Assembly (NCBI GenBank): GCA_026390015.1
Contig: JAPLGS010000138.1
Coordinates: 19,145-83,144 of the forward strand
Length of the DNA stretch: 64,000 nucleotides
From: Chloroflexota bacterium
Lineage (GTDB): Bacteria > Chloroflexota > Anaerolineae > Anaerolineales > Villigracilaceae
Direction: 5' to 3'
Shown: positions 26,298 to 34,832 of the stretch, in pieces
How the letters are laid out: each line of letters begins with the position of its first letter
How positions within the stretch are numbered: the stretch's first letter is position 1
Program-made: the position numbers and the translations under genes
The notes under the pieces: generated by a model
What the model was told of the DNA's origin: nothing
Databases searched by the model: none
The model's input: only the letters and a program-made list of their open reading frames with translations

Positions 26298-27443
26298 TCA
26301 CAACCCTTCCACCCCAACCTCCCCGCTGACCAAACGCGGCAACAGCAGGTCGCGCGTCCGCCGCAGGTGGCGATTAACTTTCATCAATAAGTCTTGTTGA
26401 GCAAGTATTGGTTGAATTTTTTCAGCATATTGATTTGCTAACTTTACAGGCGGCAATGCAATATCTTTATCAACAAGGTCGTTCCAATGTCTTTTGTAAT
26501 CTTTAGTCTCGACTAATCCATTTACCAAACTGAACACATAATGAATTGGGTATCCTTTTGTTGACGTAAAGGGAACAACATTTGGTCCAATGGAAAAAGG
26601 TCTAACTAATAATTGCATTTTGCAAGTGTGATCCCCGAATATCGCGATTGGGTTTTCAGGTGTGGCATCAAAGTCAGGCGCATTGTTGTGAAAGCCCAGA
26701 AATTCTGCACGAGATTGGTCAATAACAATCACTTCACCTTTTTCTGCTACATCATCTTGTTCGTAGACTGTTCCTTTCGGTAATCGTTCGATAACACTTT
26801 TTACTCTAACCATCTCCCACCCTCTTGGCAGGGACTTAGCATCCACGTTCCCAAACCACTCGCGATACACGGACTGCGCCATGGCTTCCAGCACACGGAT
26901 ACGTCGCGCGTTGACTTCGATCAGGTCATCGTAGGCGGAGAGCACGTCCGCGATTTTGCGCTGGATGGGAAGAGGGGGAATATGAACTTCAAATTCAGGA
27001 AAATTGATGATGGGAAGTCGATCAACAGTCGCACCAGAAATCTTCCATTTAGAAACAGTCTTCCGCCATTCTTCTCCAAAGAAATAATAATAAAGAAATC
27101 TAGTTTCGACTGCTTCTGGATTTGTTCTTATTAATGCCAAACGCCGACCTAAACAACCACGAAATCCTTCAGGAATAATTGCGTATCGGTTTAAGGTCGC
27201 TTCATATGAAAAAACAATATCGCCAGGTTTTGGTTCAGTTCGTTTAATCCATTTTGGAAAATCTTCTTCTGCAATATGCCGAATATCGGAAAAATCGAGA
27301 TGACCATCTTCTGTGATGTTTTTTATACCAAGGTAAATAGGGCCGCTATCTGCTTCTTTCGGAGTAGCATGGGGGCCATCCCAAAAGCCAGAATACAATT
27401 CTTTTATCGGTACTTTTGTCCAGTTTTGATGAGACATCTTCAT
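26298..27443 (-). CDS. hsdS: Type I restriction specificity subunit S
   Basis: This 381-residue protein has two target-recognition halves, each followed by a conserved helix. The first half ends HIPPLPIQRKIADVLSAYDD and IEVNARRIRVLEAMAQSVYR. The second half begins around SLPRGWEMVRVKSV and ends with PILAQQDLLMKVNRHLRRTR. It sets the DNA sequence methylated or cut by the HsdM/HsdR complex. The start overlaps the stop of hsdM by 4 nt. The recognition sequence cannot be predicted from the primary sequence alone. Confidence 0.93.
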   Translation of the reverse strand: MKMSHQNWTKVPIKELYSGFWDGPHATPKEADSGPIYLGIKNITEDGHLDFSDIRHIAEEDFPKWIKRTEPKPGDIVFSYEATLNRYAIIPEGFRGCLGRRLALIRTNPEAVETRFLYYYFFGEEWRKTVSKWKISGATVDRLPIINFPEFEVHIPPLPIQRKIADVLSAYDDLIEVNARRIRVLEAMAQSVYREWFGNVDAKSLPRGWEMVRVKSVIERLPKGTVYEQDDVAEKGEVIVIDQSRAEFLGFHNNAPDFDATPENPIAIFGDHTCKMQLLVRPFSIGPNVVPFTSTKGYPIHYVFSLVNGLVETKDYKRHWNDLVDKDIALPPVKLANQYAEKIQPILAQQDLLMKVNRHLRRTRDLLLPRLVSGEVGVEGL

Positions 27444-29070
27444 TCTTTCAAGAGATCAGTAACATTCACGGCAATACGTTCTTCCAACTCATGCGCCTGC
27501 ACATTCAAGGCTTCGAGTTCTTCGTTGAGTTCTTCGAGTTGCACGGCGAATTCCACATCTGAGCCGTTGTCCTTCTCTGTCACGCCCACGTACCGTCCAG
27601 GGTTCAGGCTGTAGCCCTGCGCGATGATCTCGTCGCTGGTGGCTACTTTGCATAGTCCTGCCACGTCGGCATAGGTGCGGGTTTTCATCGCAGAGTGGAG
27701 AATGTCAATTTGAGCAGGAGCAAGCTGGGGGTAGTCTGAAGAGTTGAAGTTAAAACCGTTCAACTCCTCGCCGCGATACAGTCTCGTCAGAGCGGCGATC
27801 AATCCGATTTGCACTTCCGAAAATTCACGATGCGCGCGGTCAACCTGCTTATAAATATTCCGTGCATCGATAAACAAAACAGTATCCTTCGATCTTATGC
27901 CTTTTTCCTTCGTGCTCTTTGTGACCTTCGTGGTTAAATCTTTTTTCGCATTATCAAGGAACCACAACGTACACGGCAAAGTCACGTATAAAAGAAATTA
28001 CTGCTGATGGCGATCATCACATCCACCACGCCCGCCTCGATCAACTCACGACGAATATCCTGCTCCGACTGGCGCGCATCGCTGGCGGAATTCGCCATCA
28101 CGAAACCCGCGCGACCGCGCGCATTGAGACTGCTGTAAAACAACTGGATCCAAAGATAATTGGCGTTATCGTTACGCGGCATGCCGAACGGAAAACGCAC
28201 CTTATCATCCTTGAGCTTTTCCTTATCCACCGCGCTCACATTGAACGGCGGGTTCGCCATCACAAAATCGAACCTGCCCGCCGCCTTGTGCGGGTCATCG
28301 TAATACGAATTGCCCATCACCACATCGCCTTCCAGGCCGTGGATGGCAAGGTTCATGCGGCACATGCGCACCGTATCCTCCACCTTCTCCATGCCGAAAA
28401 TGCTCAACTCGCGCTGCGGCTCCTTCTTGCGTCTCTCCAAAAATCCCGCGCTCTGCACGAACATCCCGCCGCCCCCGCAAGCAGGATCATACAACAGCCC
28501 ATGGAACGGCTCGATCACCTCCGCGATCAAATTGACCAGCGAAGTGGGCGTATAAAACTCGCCGCCCTTCTGACCCTCCGTCATCGAAAACTTGCCCAGA
28601 AAATACTCGTAGATCTTCCCGAACGCATCGCCCTCAATATCCAGCGGGATGGAATTGAACAACTTGAGCAGTTCCACCAAAACGGAATTGCCGACCCGTT
28701 GATAGATCTTCGGCAGGACGTCTTTCAGCGCCTCATTCTCCGCCTCGATCTGTCTCATCGCCTCATTCACGTGCCTACCCGTATCCTCTCCCTCCGCCAA
28801 CTGCAACAGATACGAAAAGCGAGCCTGCTCTGGCAGCCACAACGCCCCCGCCGCCTGAAAATTCAACTTGCCGATCTTGCTCCGTGCCCCTTCATTCTTC
28901 TGCGCCAGCAACTCCCGCTCCGTCGCCACGAACTTCGCTTCCACATACCTCAGGAACAACAACCCCAGCACCGGGCGCGAAAACTCACGCGGAGCCAATC
29001 CGCTATTCGCCCATAACTGGTCCGCTGCACCCCAAAGCCTATTCTCAATTTCAGTGATGTTCGTGGTCAT
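27440..29070 (-). pseudogene. hsdM: Type I DNA methyltransferase subunit M, frameshifted
   Basis: From ATG 29070 ([20 protein letters not shown]) the frame runs through SAM motif [14 protein letters not shown] and the catalytic [12 protein letters not shown] to SSNFFYT, where a TGA stops it at about 27982. The next frame continues exactly with [15 protein letters not shown] to the normal C terminus at 27440. Adding one G near 27985 restores one protein of about 543 residues. A segment coding for LTTKVTKSTKEKGI (27908-27935) is derived from a dispersed 'cttcgtg' repeat and is extra to the family. HsdM methylates adenine and scaffolds the complex, so a real frameshift would silence both methylation and restriction. 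A sequencing error is possible. Confidence 0.85.
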
Positions 29071-29274
29071 GTAATTGTTGTCTCCAATCCCTGCATTATA
29101 TGTCATTGATGTATTTGATGATGAGCAATACCAGTACTCAATACTTATACTGCGAAGCATCCATCTTGATGCGCAATTCGTCACATGACTGCCAGAGGGA
29201 AGAGTTGAGTTCAGATTTTTTGATGGGCATGAGGAGTTCCTAAGGATGAATTATGAAGGATGAAGTGCGAGGAG

Positions 29275-30030
29275 TTATGCATGCTTGCTCTTGCTGTGCG
29301 GCAAGCGTTTCGATAGCTTGGTTTTGACGGAGCTATGTAAAAGTAGGCTATCAGGCGTCAGGTCTTCCAACGGGTAAACGCCCTCCAAATAGGCGCGCGT
29401 CTGCGCCTCGTATTCCTGCCATTGGGGATGTCTGCTATGGGGAGCGCGCTCCTGCAAATCCCTGAGCATTTTCTTTGCCTCACGGAGATGTTTACTGGTA
29501 ACGTACAGGGATGCTAATCCCAGCATGGCTTCCAATTGATTTGGGTCAGCAGTCAGAATTATCTTGTATTGCTCTTTAGCTTCATCCAGCCAGCCGATGG
29601 AGCGCATGATATTTGCATATCTCATGCGGACAGCAAGGTCAGCGGGCGCGCGTTCGAGCTTCTCGCGATAATAATCCAGTCCGTCGAGCGGGTGCATGAT
29701 CGTACCATCGTGCAAACCGAACGATATGAGTTGGATGGGATGTCCCTGCGCCAGACCTCCCGCCATGGAGCTAGCGATGATGGTAAGTGTCAGCATGGAG
29801 ACGGTCTGTGGTGCGAGTTCGTATTCATCCATGCTGTTGCATTGCGGGCAAGAGATGTGCTGGGGGATCACAAAGGGACTGCGCCCGCCAGCCTGCTTTT
29901 CTCTTATTTTCCTGTCGAAGTCAGGCATGTGAATGTAAATGCGTGGAAGCTCGCGGCGGAAGGTATGTCCACACTCAAGACAGTGGATATGGGTGGTAAA
30001 GGATTTACGTGGACGGGGAATGGTAAACAT
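29275..30030 (-). CDS. Zinc-ribbon TPR protein
   Basis: The 251-residue protein has an N-terminal zinc-binding pair (HCLECGHTF at about 17 and SCPQCNSMDEY at about 60). Tetratricopeptide-like helices follow from about 110 to 215 (DYYREKLERAPADLAVRMRY; GWLDEAKEQYKIILTADPNQ; EAMLGLASLYVTSKHLREAK). The tail is basic. It is third in a tight operon with a PUA/EVE-like gene and a 38-residue gene. It is probably a protein-interaction scaffold. The partner is unknown. Confidence 0.7.
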   Translation of the reverse strand: MFTIPRPRKSFTTHIHCLECGHTFRRELPRIYIHMPDFDRKIREKQAGGRSPFVIPQHISCPQCNSMDEYELAPQTVSMLTLTIIASSMAGGLAQGHPIQLISFGLHDGTIMHPLDGLDYYREKLERAPADLAVRMRYANIMRSIGWLDEAKEQYKIILTADPNQLEAMLGLASLYVTSKHLREAKKMLRDLQERAPHSRHPQWQEYEAQTRAYLEGVYPLEDLTPDSLLLHSSVKTKLSKRLPHSKSKHA

Positions 30031-30042
30031 AAGATGAATTGG

Positions 30043-30159
30043 TTACTCCTTGTACATTTCTGCGAAGTGTTCCATCAATAAGCGCTGGACAAAGATATAT
30101 CCACCATCCACCCAGTGCTCATTATTGTTTACAACTGTCTGTTCGTGTACAGTAAGCAT
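30043..30159 (-). CDS. 38-residue protein, function unknown
   Basis: MLTVHEQTVVNNNEHWVDGG continues YIFVQRLLMEHFAEMYKE. ATG 30159 is preceded by GGGGGA. It lies 13 nt after the PUA/EVE-like gene and 12 nt before the TPR gene on the same strand, so it looks like a genuine middle gene of a three-gene operon. No family is recognised. Confidence 0.5.
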   Translation of the reverse strand: MLTVHEQTVVNNNEHWVDGGYIFVQRLLMEHFAEMYKE

Positions 30160-30172
30160 TTCATCCCCCAAT

Positions 30173-30655
30173 TTAGAATATAGACTTGCTTTCGTGAACC
30201 AAAAAATATCCCGATTGACTGCGGGTGAGCGTTTCTTCGAGCGGGAAAATTGAATTGATCGTTTTTAGGTTTTTCAAGTCCGCCATTTCCACCTGCTCGA
30301 TATGCCCGATCTTAACCCAGGCATTCATAAATTTCAGCAACTTCTTCTCCGCATAATAAGGCGGAATGAACGCCTTTTCCTTCTTGGGGAAGTCCCTTGA
30401 AACCGCCACGATCCCAGCCTTGTATGGGGTCGATTTCTTGCGATTTCCTTTCACCAGATAAATATAAGTCGGGATCTTTTGCGCGATTTGTTTATTCAAC
30501 ATCTCAATGCGCGAGAGAGAAAGTGTTCCGCCTAATTTGCCAAACCAAACTGCGCCATGCTCATCCACTATTTGGTTGTGGAGCGCAATCACGTCACCGA
30601 CTTCAAACATGGTATCAGAAAAGCGGATCACAAGGTGAAGGGAAGCGGTTTCCAT
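30173..30655 (-). CDS. PUA/EVE-like protein
   Basis: The 160-residue protein has a beta-rich pattern like PUA/EVE folds that read modified bases: MFEVGDVIALHNQIVDEHGA, VWFGKLGGTLSLSRIEMLNK, PTYIYLVKGNRKKSTPYKAG and IVAVSRDFPKKEKAFIPPYY. The match is by pattern only and the aromatic cage is not assigned. It is first in an operon with a 38-residue protein and a TPR protein. The neighbourhood (restriction genes, HD and DUF429-like genes) suggests a defence or regulatory role. That is inference. Confidence 0.45.
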   Translation of the reverse strand: METASLHLVIRFSDTMFEVGDVIALHNQIVDEHGAVWFGKLGGTLSLSRIEMLNKQIAQKIPTYIYLVKGNRKKSTPYKAGIVAVSRDFPKKEKAFIPPYYAEKKLLKFMNAWVKIGHIEQVEMADLKNLKTINSIFPLEETLTRSQSGYFLVHESKSIF

Positions 30656-30712
30656 AGAGGTTTATTTTATCCGCTTTTGGAGTGTATCTGTTCTGGGTTG
30701 CAAAACTGCCAG

Positions 30713-30732
30713 AGTTTCTGGCGTCGGAAAGT
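30713..30732. repeat. Palindromic motif, site J
   Basis: AGTTTCTGGCGTCGGAAAGT lies between the DUF429-like gene (ends 30782) and the PUA/EVE-like gene (starts 30655). Confidence 0.8.
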
Positions 30733-30781
30733 GGTTTTAGGATTTCACGTTTCCACTTACAAAACGAGTGAATTTCGGGAT

Positions 30782-31573
30782 CTACTTCCACCCTTCCAAT
30801 CGATCACAATCTGTTGGGATGCCGTAATTATGTTCTCGCTGGGAATATGCCCAGCCGGCTTGGATGGCGCATAAAAGTGCATCTAATTGATCTCCGGTAC
30901 CATCACCGATGAAATCTTTGGCGATATCACTACAGAAGTGAATATCAAACCCGAAAAACAATTGTGTGTCTTTTGAAAGCAATCTACGGACAATCTCTTC
31001 ACGGGCAGATCGTAGCGCCGGCGTCTGCTTCTTTTTCTCATCATTCTTGTAGCTGCGATTTTCAATCCAGCGCCGCGCCACTAACGCAGGATAGGCTTCA
31101 ACGACCACACGCGGATCATTTCTCTCCCGGCAAGGATGAACACTTATGCCTGCATCAAGAAGCCTTCTCGAGCCCTCCAAAAACATTTTTCCTACCGGGA
31201 CGCCATACATCATCATTGGACTTTTGGATTTCGCTATTTCATCTGTACGGCGCAGATGCTGTTTGTCTCCGCTGGGTCGCGCATCGCGATATGTTTTTAG
31301 TAATGCGTCAAAGTCCTTTTTTGTCAGGGGAGATAAGTGACTGACATATCCCTCCCATGTCTGCGGCCAACCCATATTTTCAATCAGCTTTCGCGGTTGT
31401 CCGAAGGGGAAGTCAAACCCCGCCACCCAGAGACCTGGCTGCAAGAGGAAGTTTTCGAATTCATCGAATGATCTGATGGGAAAAGAAGTTTCCAGAGATA
31501 AGCCGTCTTCATCCAGCCGGCATTGGGCACAGGTAATGGGCTTTCTTGAACTGGGAACGCTGGTAAAGTCCAC
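30782..31573 (-). CDS. DUF429-like RNase H-fold protein
   Basis: The 263 residues fit the DUF429 family, predicted nucleases with an RNase H fold: VDFTSVPSSRKPITCAQCRL at the N terminus, WVAGFDFPFGQPRKLIENMG, VVVEAYPALVARRWI and a late GDGTGDQLDALLCAIQAGWA. Family members usually begin a few residues earlier (h-h-G-V-D-F). Here those codons are present (ATA AAA ATC TTC GGC), but no ATG, GTG or TTG precedes them before a stop at about 31625. GTG 31573 is the only standard start. Palindromic site K lies just upstream and site J downstream, so this single gene is framed by the motif. Confidence 0.7.
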   Translation of the reverse strand: MDFTSVPSSRKPITCAQCRLDEDGLSLETSFPIRSFDEFENFLLQPGLWVAGFDFPFGQPRKLIENMGWPQTWEGYVSHLSPLTKKDFDALLKTYRDARPSGDKQHLRRTDEIAKSKSPMMMYGVPVGKMFLEGSRRLLDAGISVHPCRERNDPRVVVEAYPALVARRWIENRSYKNDEKKKQTPALRSAREEIVRRLLSKDTQLFFGFDIHFCSDIAKDFIGDGTGDQLDALLCAIQAGWAYSQREHNYGIPTDCDRLEGWK

Positions 31574-31593
31574 GCCGAAGATTTTTATGTCAA

Positions 31594-31613
31594 GGTCTCT
31601 GGCGTCGGAGACT
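31594..31613. repeat. Palindromic motif, site K
   Basis: GGTCTCTGGCGTCGGAGACT, a nearly perfect dyad, 20 nt upstream of the DUF429-like start. Confidence 0.8.
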
Positions 31614-31948
31614 GGATAGCTGTTTCAGAATACATTGCTGCAAAACTTCCCATTGTGAACAGCAGTCGTAATCGGATCCATGGAATACTCCTTGAATTTC
31701 AAACTCAAAATGCATGCTGATATTTTAAGCCACATTGGAGTTTCTGTTGTCGGACTTTATTTGTGATCGTCAAATTCCGATCACTTCAGGGTAAGCGTTA
31801 AAATGCTTGCCAACTTCCTACTCCATGCCCCACGTATAAGGATGTTAGTATAGAAACGGGCATACTTGAACTTTATGCCCGCTTTCAGAACAATCGCCGC
31901 CAGTTTCCCTGACCGAAATACTTGCATACCCGCGCCAGGAATTGATTT
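31614..31948. other. Intergenic stretch, no gene seen
   Basis: 335 nt between the DUF429-like gene and the lipoprotein gene. It contains palindromic site L and otherwise nothing I can assign. Confidence 0.5.
31739..31758. repeat. Palindromic motif, site L
   Basis: AGTTTCTGTTGTCGGACTTT shares the 14-mer TTTCTGTTGTCGGA with site A read on the other strand. Confidence 0.75.
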
Positions 31949-32575
31949 CTATTTTCTTTTCTCTAAATTTATCTTAACTACGTTTGCCAGAAAAGCATCA
32001 ATAACCCCCGGGGCACTTTTATATATGCCTTCCGGGGTTTCTCCAACAGGCAGCCCGAGTGTGACGCTTGACCAATAGATTAGGTTATCTTTCAACAATA
32101 CCAGATCGAAGACCGCGTGACCGTTTGGAAAATTGCCGGCATAGATGGCGAATTCTCCATCCATAGATAATGTTGAGTTGACAGCCTGCTCACCTTTAAC
32201 AAATTGTCCATCACTGAACATGGATTTGATCACACCATCAAACGAAATTCCCGAAGTAGCTTTGAAAATGCAATTCATTCCTTCGTTTGGAGTTGCGCTC
32301 CAACTCACTCCCTGGAAGGAGCGGCAGACCCTATTCTCGCCAGGAGTATCCTGAATTGACTTCCATTCCACAATCCCGATATCTGTTGAGATTGGGCTGA
32401 GTTCCTCTGTTGAAACAAGCCAATCCATGGATAAGCTGACTTCACCGCTGTTTGCTAAAGGATTGGGCGGCGCAGGATTGGGCATGATCGCCTTTGTGAT
32501 CGTCTGACAGGCTAGCGCGGGCAGAATAAGAAGTACGATTGAAAGCAGTTTGAATGAGCGTGGATTGTGTTCCAT
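31949..32575 (-). CDS. Lipoprotein, function unknown
   Basis: The 208-residue protein has a lipoprotein signal peptide: basic start, hydrophobic core LLSIVLLILPALAC with the acylated Cys at about residue 23. The mature part is about 185 residues, beta-rich, with paired Cys (VCRSFQG and NCIFKATSG). It is probably anchored on the outer face of the membrane. No family is recognised. Confidence 0.7.
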   Translation of the reverse strand: MEHNPRSFKLLSIVLLILPALACQTITKAIMPNPAPPNPLANSGEVSLSMDWLVSTEELSPISTDIGIVEWKSIQDTPGENRVCRSFQGVSWSATPNEGMNCIFKATSGISFDGVIKSMFSDGQFVKGEQAVNSTLSMDGEFAIYAGNFPNGHAVFDLVLLKDNLIYWSSVTLGLPVGETPEGIYKSAPGVIDAFLANVVKINLEKRK

Positions 32576-32684
32576 TGTTTATCTCCTGAATTTATTGAAA
32601 CTATACGAGATTTTGATGCATATTACAAGTAGTATTTTCAATAATCCAAGCTCTGATCAATAGCCTCGTCAATCTTATCATTTA

Positions 32685-33617
32685 TCACTTATATGGAAAT
32701 TCTGGATGGGTATCCTTCCAGACCCTGATCTGTTCTGATGCATACCCTCTGGAAACGCCAAGAGCATCCTGGACTTGCTTGCACCCCGGAATAGTGCCGT
32801 TGGAGTTTTCCTGCAAGTAAGCGAAAATTTTCTGAGCCACAGGACTGATACTCAGTTGGTTAGTTGGGTTCGCTCCGGTTCGTTGGCGAACCGAACGAAC
32901 CGGCGAACTAAAGGCGCGGCCGGCACGAAGTTGATTACGCGTGGCTGTAATGTTGTTTCTGGCAATCTCCCGCTCAGGGGATTTCTCCCAGGATGCAGTT
33001 AGGTTATCTCGCCAATCTGCGAGTTCTGCAGTGTAGTCACGGTTCATTTTGTCTCGGATATTCCCGAAACGCGCCAGCATGGCTCCAAGGATGTCTCCCG
33101 ACACAGCGGCAATGATGGACGCGCCAGCGCCGATTGCGATGGAGAGTGCCCAAAGAAAAAAAGGGACTTTTATACCAAAGCCGTTGAACGACACGCCAAG
33201 TCCGGCCATCACAGAGATGACCAGCGCCAGTCCTTCACCCCACCATAAACGTGTCAGGGAGACTTTGATCGTCGCCTTTTGTTCATCGTCAGTATGTTTG
33301 CTGTTTTCCTGCTCTGCTCGGATCGCCGCGAATACAACAATACCCACTTCCACCGTAATGACGGCGGATATCGCTTCACCATACTTCAGCAGGGTATCTG
33401 AGCCAGCTGCGGCAGCAAAGAACATCGAAGCTGTTCTGAGCGAGGCTAGTGTTATTGCTCCAATGGATTGGATCAGGATCAAGGTGAACTGCCAGCCAAT
33501 CGTACTCATAAGCCGTGCAACGGGTCTTTCCGGTGTTGGGAATTGACGCTCGTATTTTTGCTGATAATTTTCCCAGACTTCCATTTCATTTTGTTCTGTG
33601 TACTCAATATTATCCAT
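32685..33617 (-). CDS. Membrane protein with C-terminal DNA-binding-like domain
   Basis: The 310-residue protein has four hydrophobic helices between about 38 and 190 (GWQFTLILIQSIGAITLASL; YGEAISAVITVEVGIVVFAA; GEGLALVISVMAGLGVSF; FFLWALSIAIGAGASIIAAV). A charged linker follows, then a C-terminal winged-helix-like segment (ISPVAQKIFAYLQENSNGTI; CKQVQDALGVSRGYASEQIR). This resembles phage-borne membrane proteins with a replication-type HTH. The function is unknown. A GTTCG-rich inverted repeat lies within the gene near 32868-32908. Confidence 0.6.
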   Translation of the reverse strand: MDNIEYTEQNEMEVWENYQQKYERQFPTPERPVARLMSTIGWQFTLILIQSIGAITLASLRTASMFFAAAAGSDTLLKYGEAISAVITVEVGIVVFAAIRAEQENSKHTDDEQKATIKVSLTRLWWGEGLALVISVMAGLGVSFNGFGIKVPFFLWALSIAIGAGASIIAAVSGDILGAMLARFGNIRDKMNRDYTAELADWRDNLTASWEKSPEREIARNNITATRNQLRAGRAFSSPVRSVRQRTGANPTNQLSISPVAQKIFAYLQENSNGTIPGCKQVQDALGVSRGYASEQIRVWKDTHPEFPYK

Positions 33618-33673
33618 TATTTACTCCGTTTTTCATATCTCATTGCATGATCGTGATTACAATGCCGCGAACA

Positions 33674-33690
33674 GATCGAACTGTTCGATC
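33674..33690. promoter_or_regulatory. Perfect palindrome, possible operator
   Basis: GATCGAAC-T-GTTCGATC, 8-bp perfect arms, lies 57 nt upstream of the membrane protein gene starting at 33617. Confidence 0.5.
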
Positions 33691-33706
33691 ACTTTTAGTG
33701 CAGGGC

Positions 33707-33726
33707 GGTTTCTGACATCAGAAAGG
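33707..33726. repeat. Palindromic motif, site M
   Basis: GGTTTCTGACATCAGAAAGG. The stop codon TGA of the small acidic protein (33718-33720) lies inside it. Confidence 0.8.
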
Positions 33727-33846
33727 CCACCATTCAAATTCATCCAGGCTCTCGTCATATGCTTCCTCATCTTCTTCCTCTCCCGGCACGTTAAGACTAA
33801 ATATTATGACAAACCAAAAAATATTCAAAGGTTCTCCCTTCTTCAT
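33718..33846 (-). CDS. 42-residue protein with acidic tail
   Basis: MKKGEPLNIFWFVIIFSLNV continues PGEEEDEEAYDESLDEFEWW and PF. A short hydrophobic segment is followed by a strongly acidic aromatic tail. An alternative TTG start eight residues later (in CCTTTGAAT) has the better ribosome site (GGGAGA). The composition recalls the 56-residue acidic protein at 17491-17661, and both genes end at a palindromic motif copy. The function is unknown. Confidence 0.45.
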   Translation of the reverse strand: MKKGEPLNIFWFVIIFSLNVPGEEEDEEAYDESLDEFEWWPF

Positions 33847-33914
33847 TATGAGGTCAACTTGATATGGTATGGAAGGTTATCGAAGCGACCGAAATATCAA
33901 ATAGTCCCAATCAG

Positions 33915-34826
33915 TTATCGGTGGCGAAGATTGTCCACAGGGGAATGAGCCCTGTGTTCACGGATCAGATCCTCATCCATCAACTGGGCGTAGTGCTGCA
34001 CCATATCCAGGCTTGAATGACCAAGTATGGCCTGTAGGTGAAGAACATCCATATTGCCTCTCAATGATAGGATAACGAATGTGCGCCTCATGGCGTGTGG
34101 GGAGAACGGAATACCAGTCTTTTTGGAAAGCCTCGTGAATACAAGACGGAAGCCCGAGCCGGTAAAACGTGCTCCTTCTCTTGATTGAAATAAGGGGGCG
34201 TTTTCTGATGTGTTTGTAAGCGTTCTGCGATAGGAGAGTAATATGCGCCGCGTCATAGCTCCAACGACGGACGATCTCGGCTTACCACCCTTTCCGCGTT
34301 TCACAGTTACAAGTCCGCTGCTCATATCCACATCGCCCCAATTCAGGGCAACAGCTTCGGCACGTCGTAAACCGCTGTCTGCTAATAATAAAATCATAGC
34401 CTTTTCACGTGGAGTGGAACACGCTTTAAAAACTGTTTCCAACTCTTCCGCAGACAAACAGGGAAGGCGTTTCTTTTCCACTTTTGGCATGGAGAAAGTC
34501 ACAGGCGTATCTATATATTTCTCGTTGTGCCAGAAGCGTAATAAAGTTTTTATGTCTCTTGCAATGTCATGGACAGTATTGTCTGATTTTTCATGGCTGA
34601 TCTGCAAGGCAATATATTCACGGACATGTCTTACAGAAACATGGAGTGGTGAGTTTATTCCCTGGTTTTCGAGCCAGCTAATGAATTTCCCCGAAGTGTA
34701 TTTGTAGAATTCAAGTGTTGCAGGCGAACATCGTGATGCCTGCCTGCTCAGGATGAAGTCATAATATGCCTCCTGTAAAGTAAGGGAGGCAAGCGCTTTA
34801 AAATGATCAACATTTTTTCCAGACAT
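33915..34826 (-). CDS. Tyrosine recombinase / integrase of the element
   Basis: The product has 303 residues from ATG 34826 (MSGKNVDHFKALASLTLQEA). The N-terminal SAM-like core-binding domain contains YKYTSGKFISWLENQGI. The catalytic domain shows the first Arg in ADSGLRRAEAVALNW, the strand Lys in VKRGKGGKPR, HAMRRTF (H-x-x-R), LGHSS (second His) and the nucleophile in YAQLMDEDL. It would cut and join the tRNA-Pro attachment sites. The frame stays open upstream into the tRNA copy (34979), but the start above fits the family and has GGTGG before it. That ribosome site lies in the 3' arm of a 13-bp hairpin. Confidence 0.92.
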   Translation of the reverse strand: MSGKNVDHFKALASLTLQEAYYDFILSRQASRCSPATLEFYKYTSGKFISWLENQGINSPLHVSVRHVREYIALQISHEKSDNTVHDIARDIKTLLRFWHNEKYIDTPVTFSMPKVEKKRLPCLSAEELETVFKACSTPREKAMILLLADSGLRRAEAVALNWGDVDMSSGLVTVKRGKGGKPRSSVVGAMTRRILLSYRRTLTNTSENAPLFQSREGARFTGSGFRLVFTRLSKKTGIPFSPHAMRRTFVILSLRGNMDVLHLQAILGHSSLDMVQHYAQLMDEDLIREHRAHSPVDNLRHR

Positions 34827-34832
34827 AAAAAC

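Noticed and set aside
9373..33726. Reading the repeated palindromes as a CRISPR array
   Set aside because: The copies are tens to thousands of bases apart, are dyads of about 20 bp and are separated by genes. There are no spacers of constant length and no cas genes.
9373..33726. Reading the palindromes as LexA/SOS boxes
   Set aside because: The core TCTGNYGTCGGA does not match LexA boxes known to me, and several copies lie at gene ends rather than at promoters.
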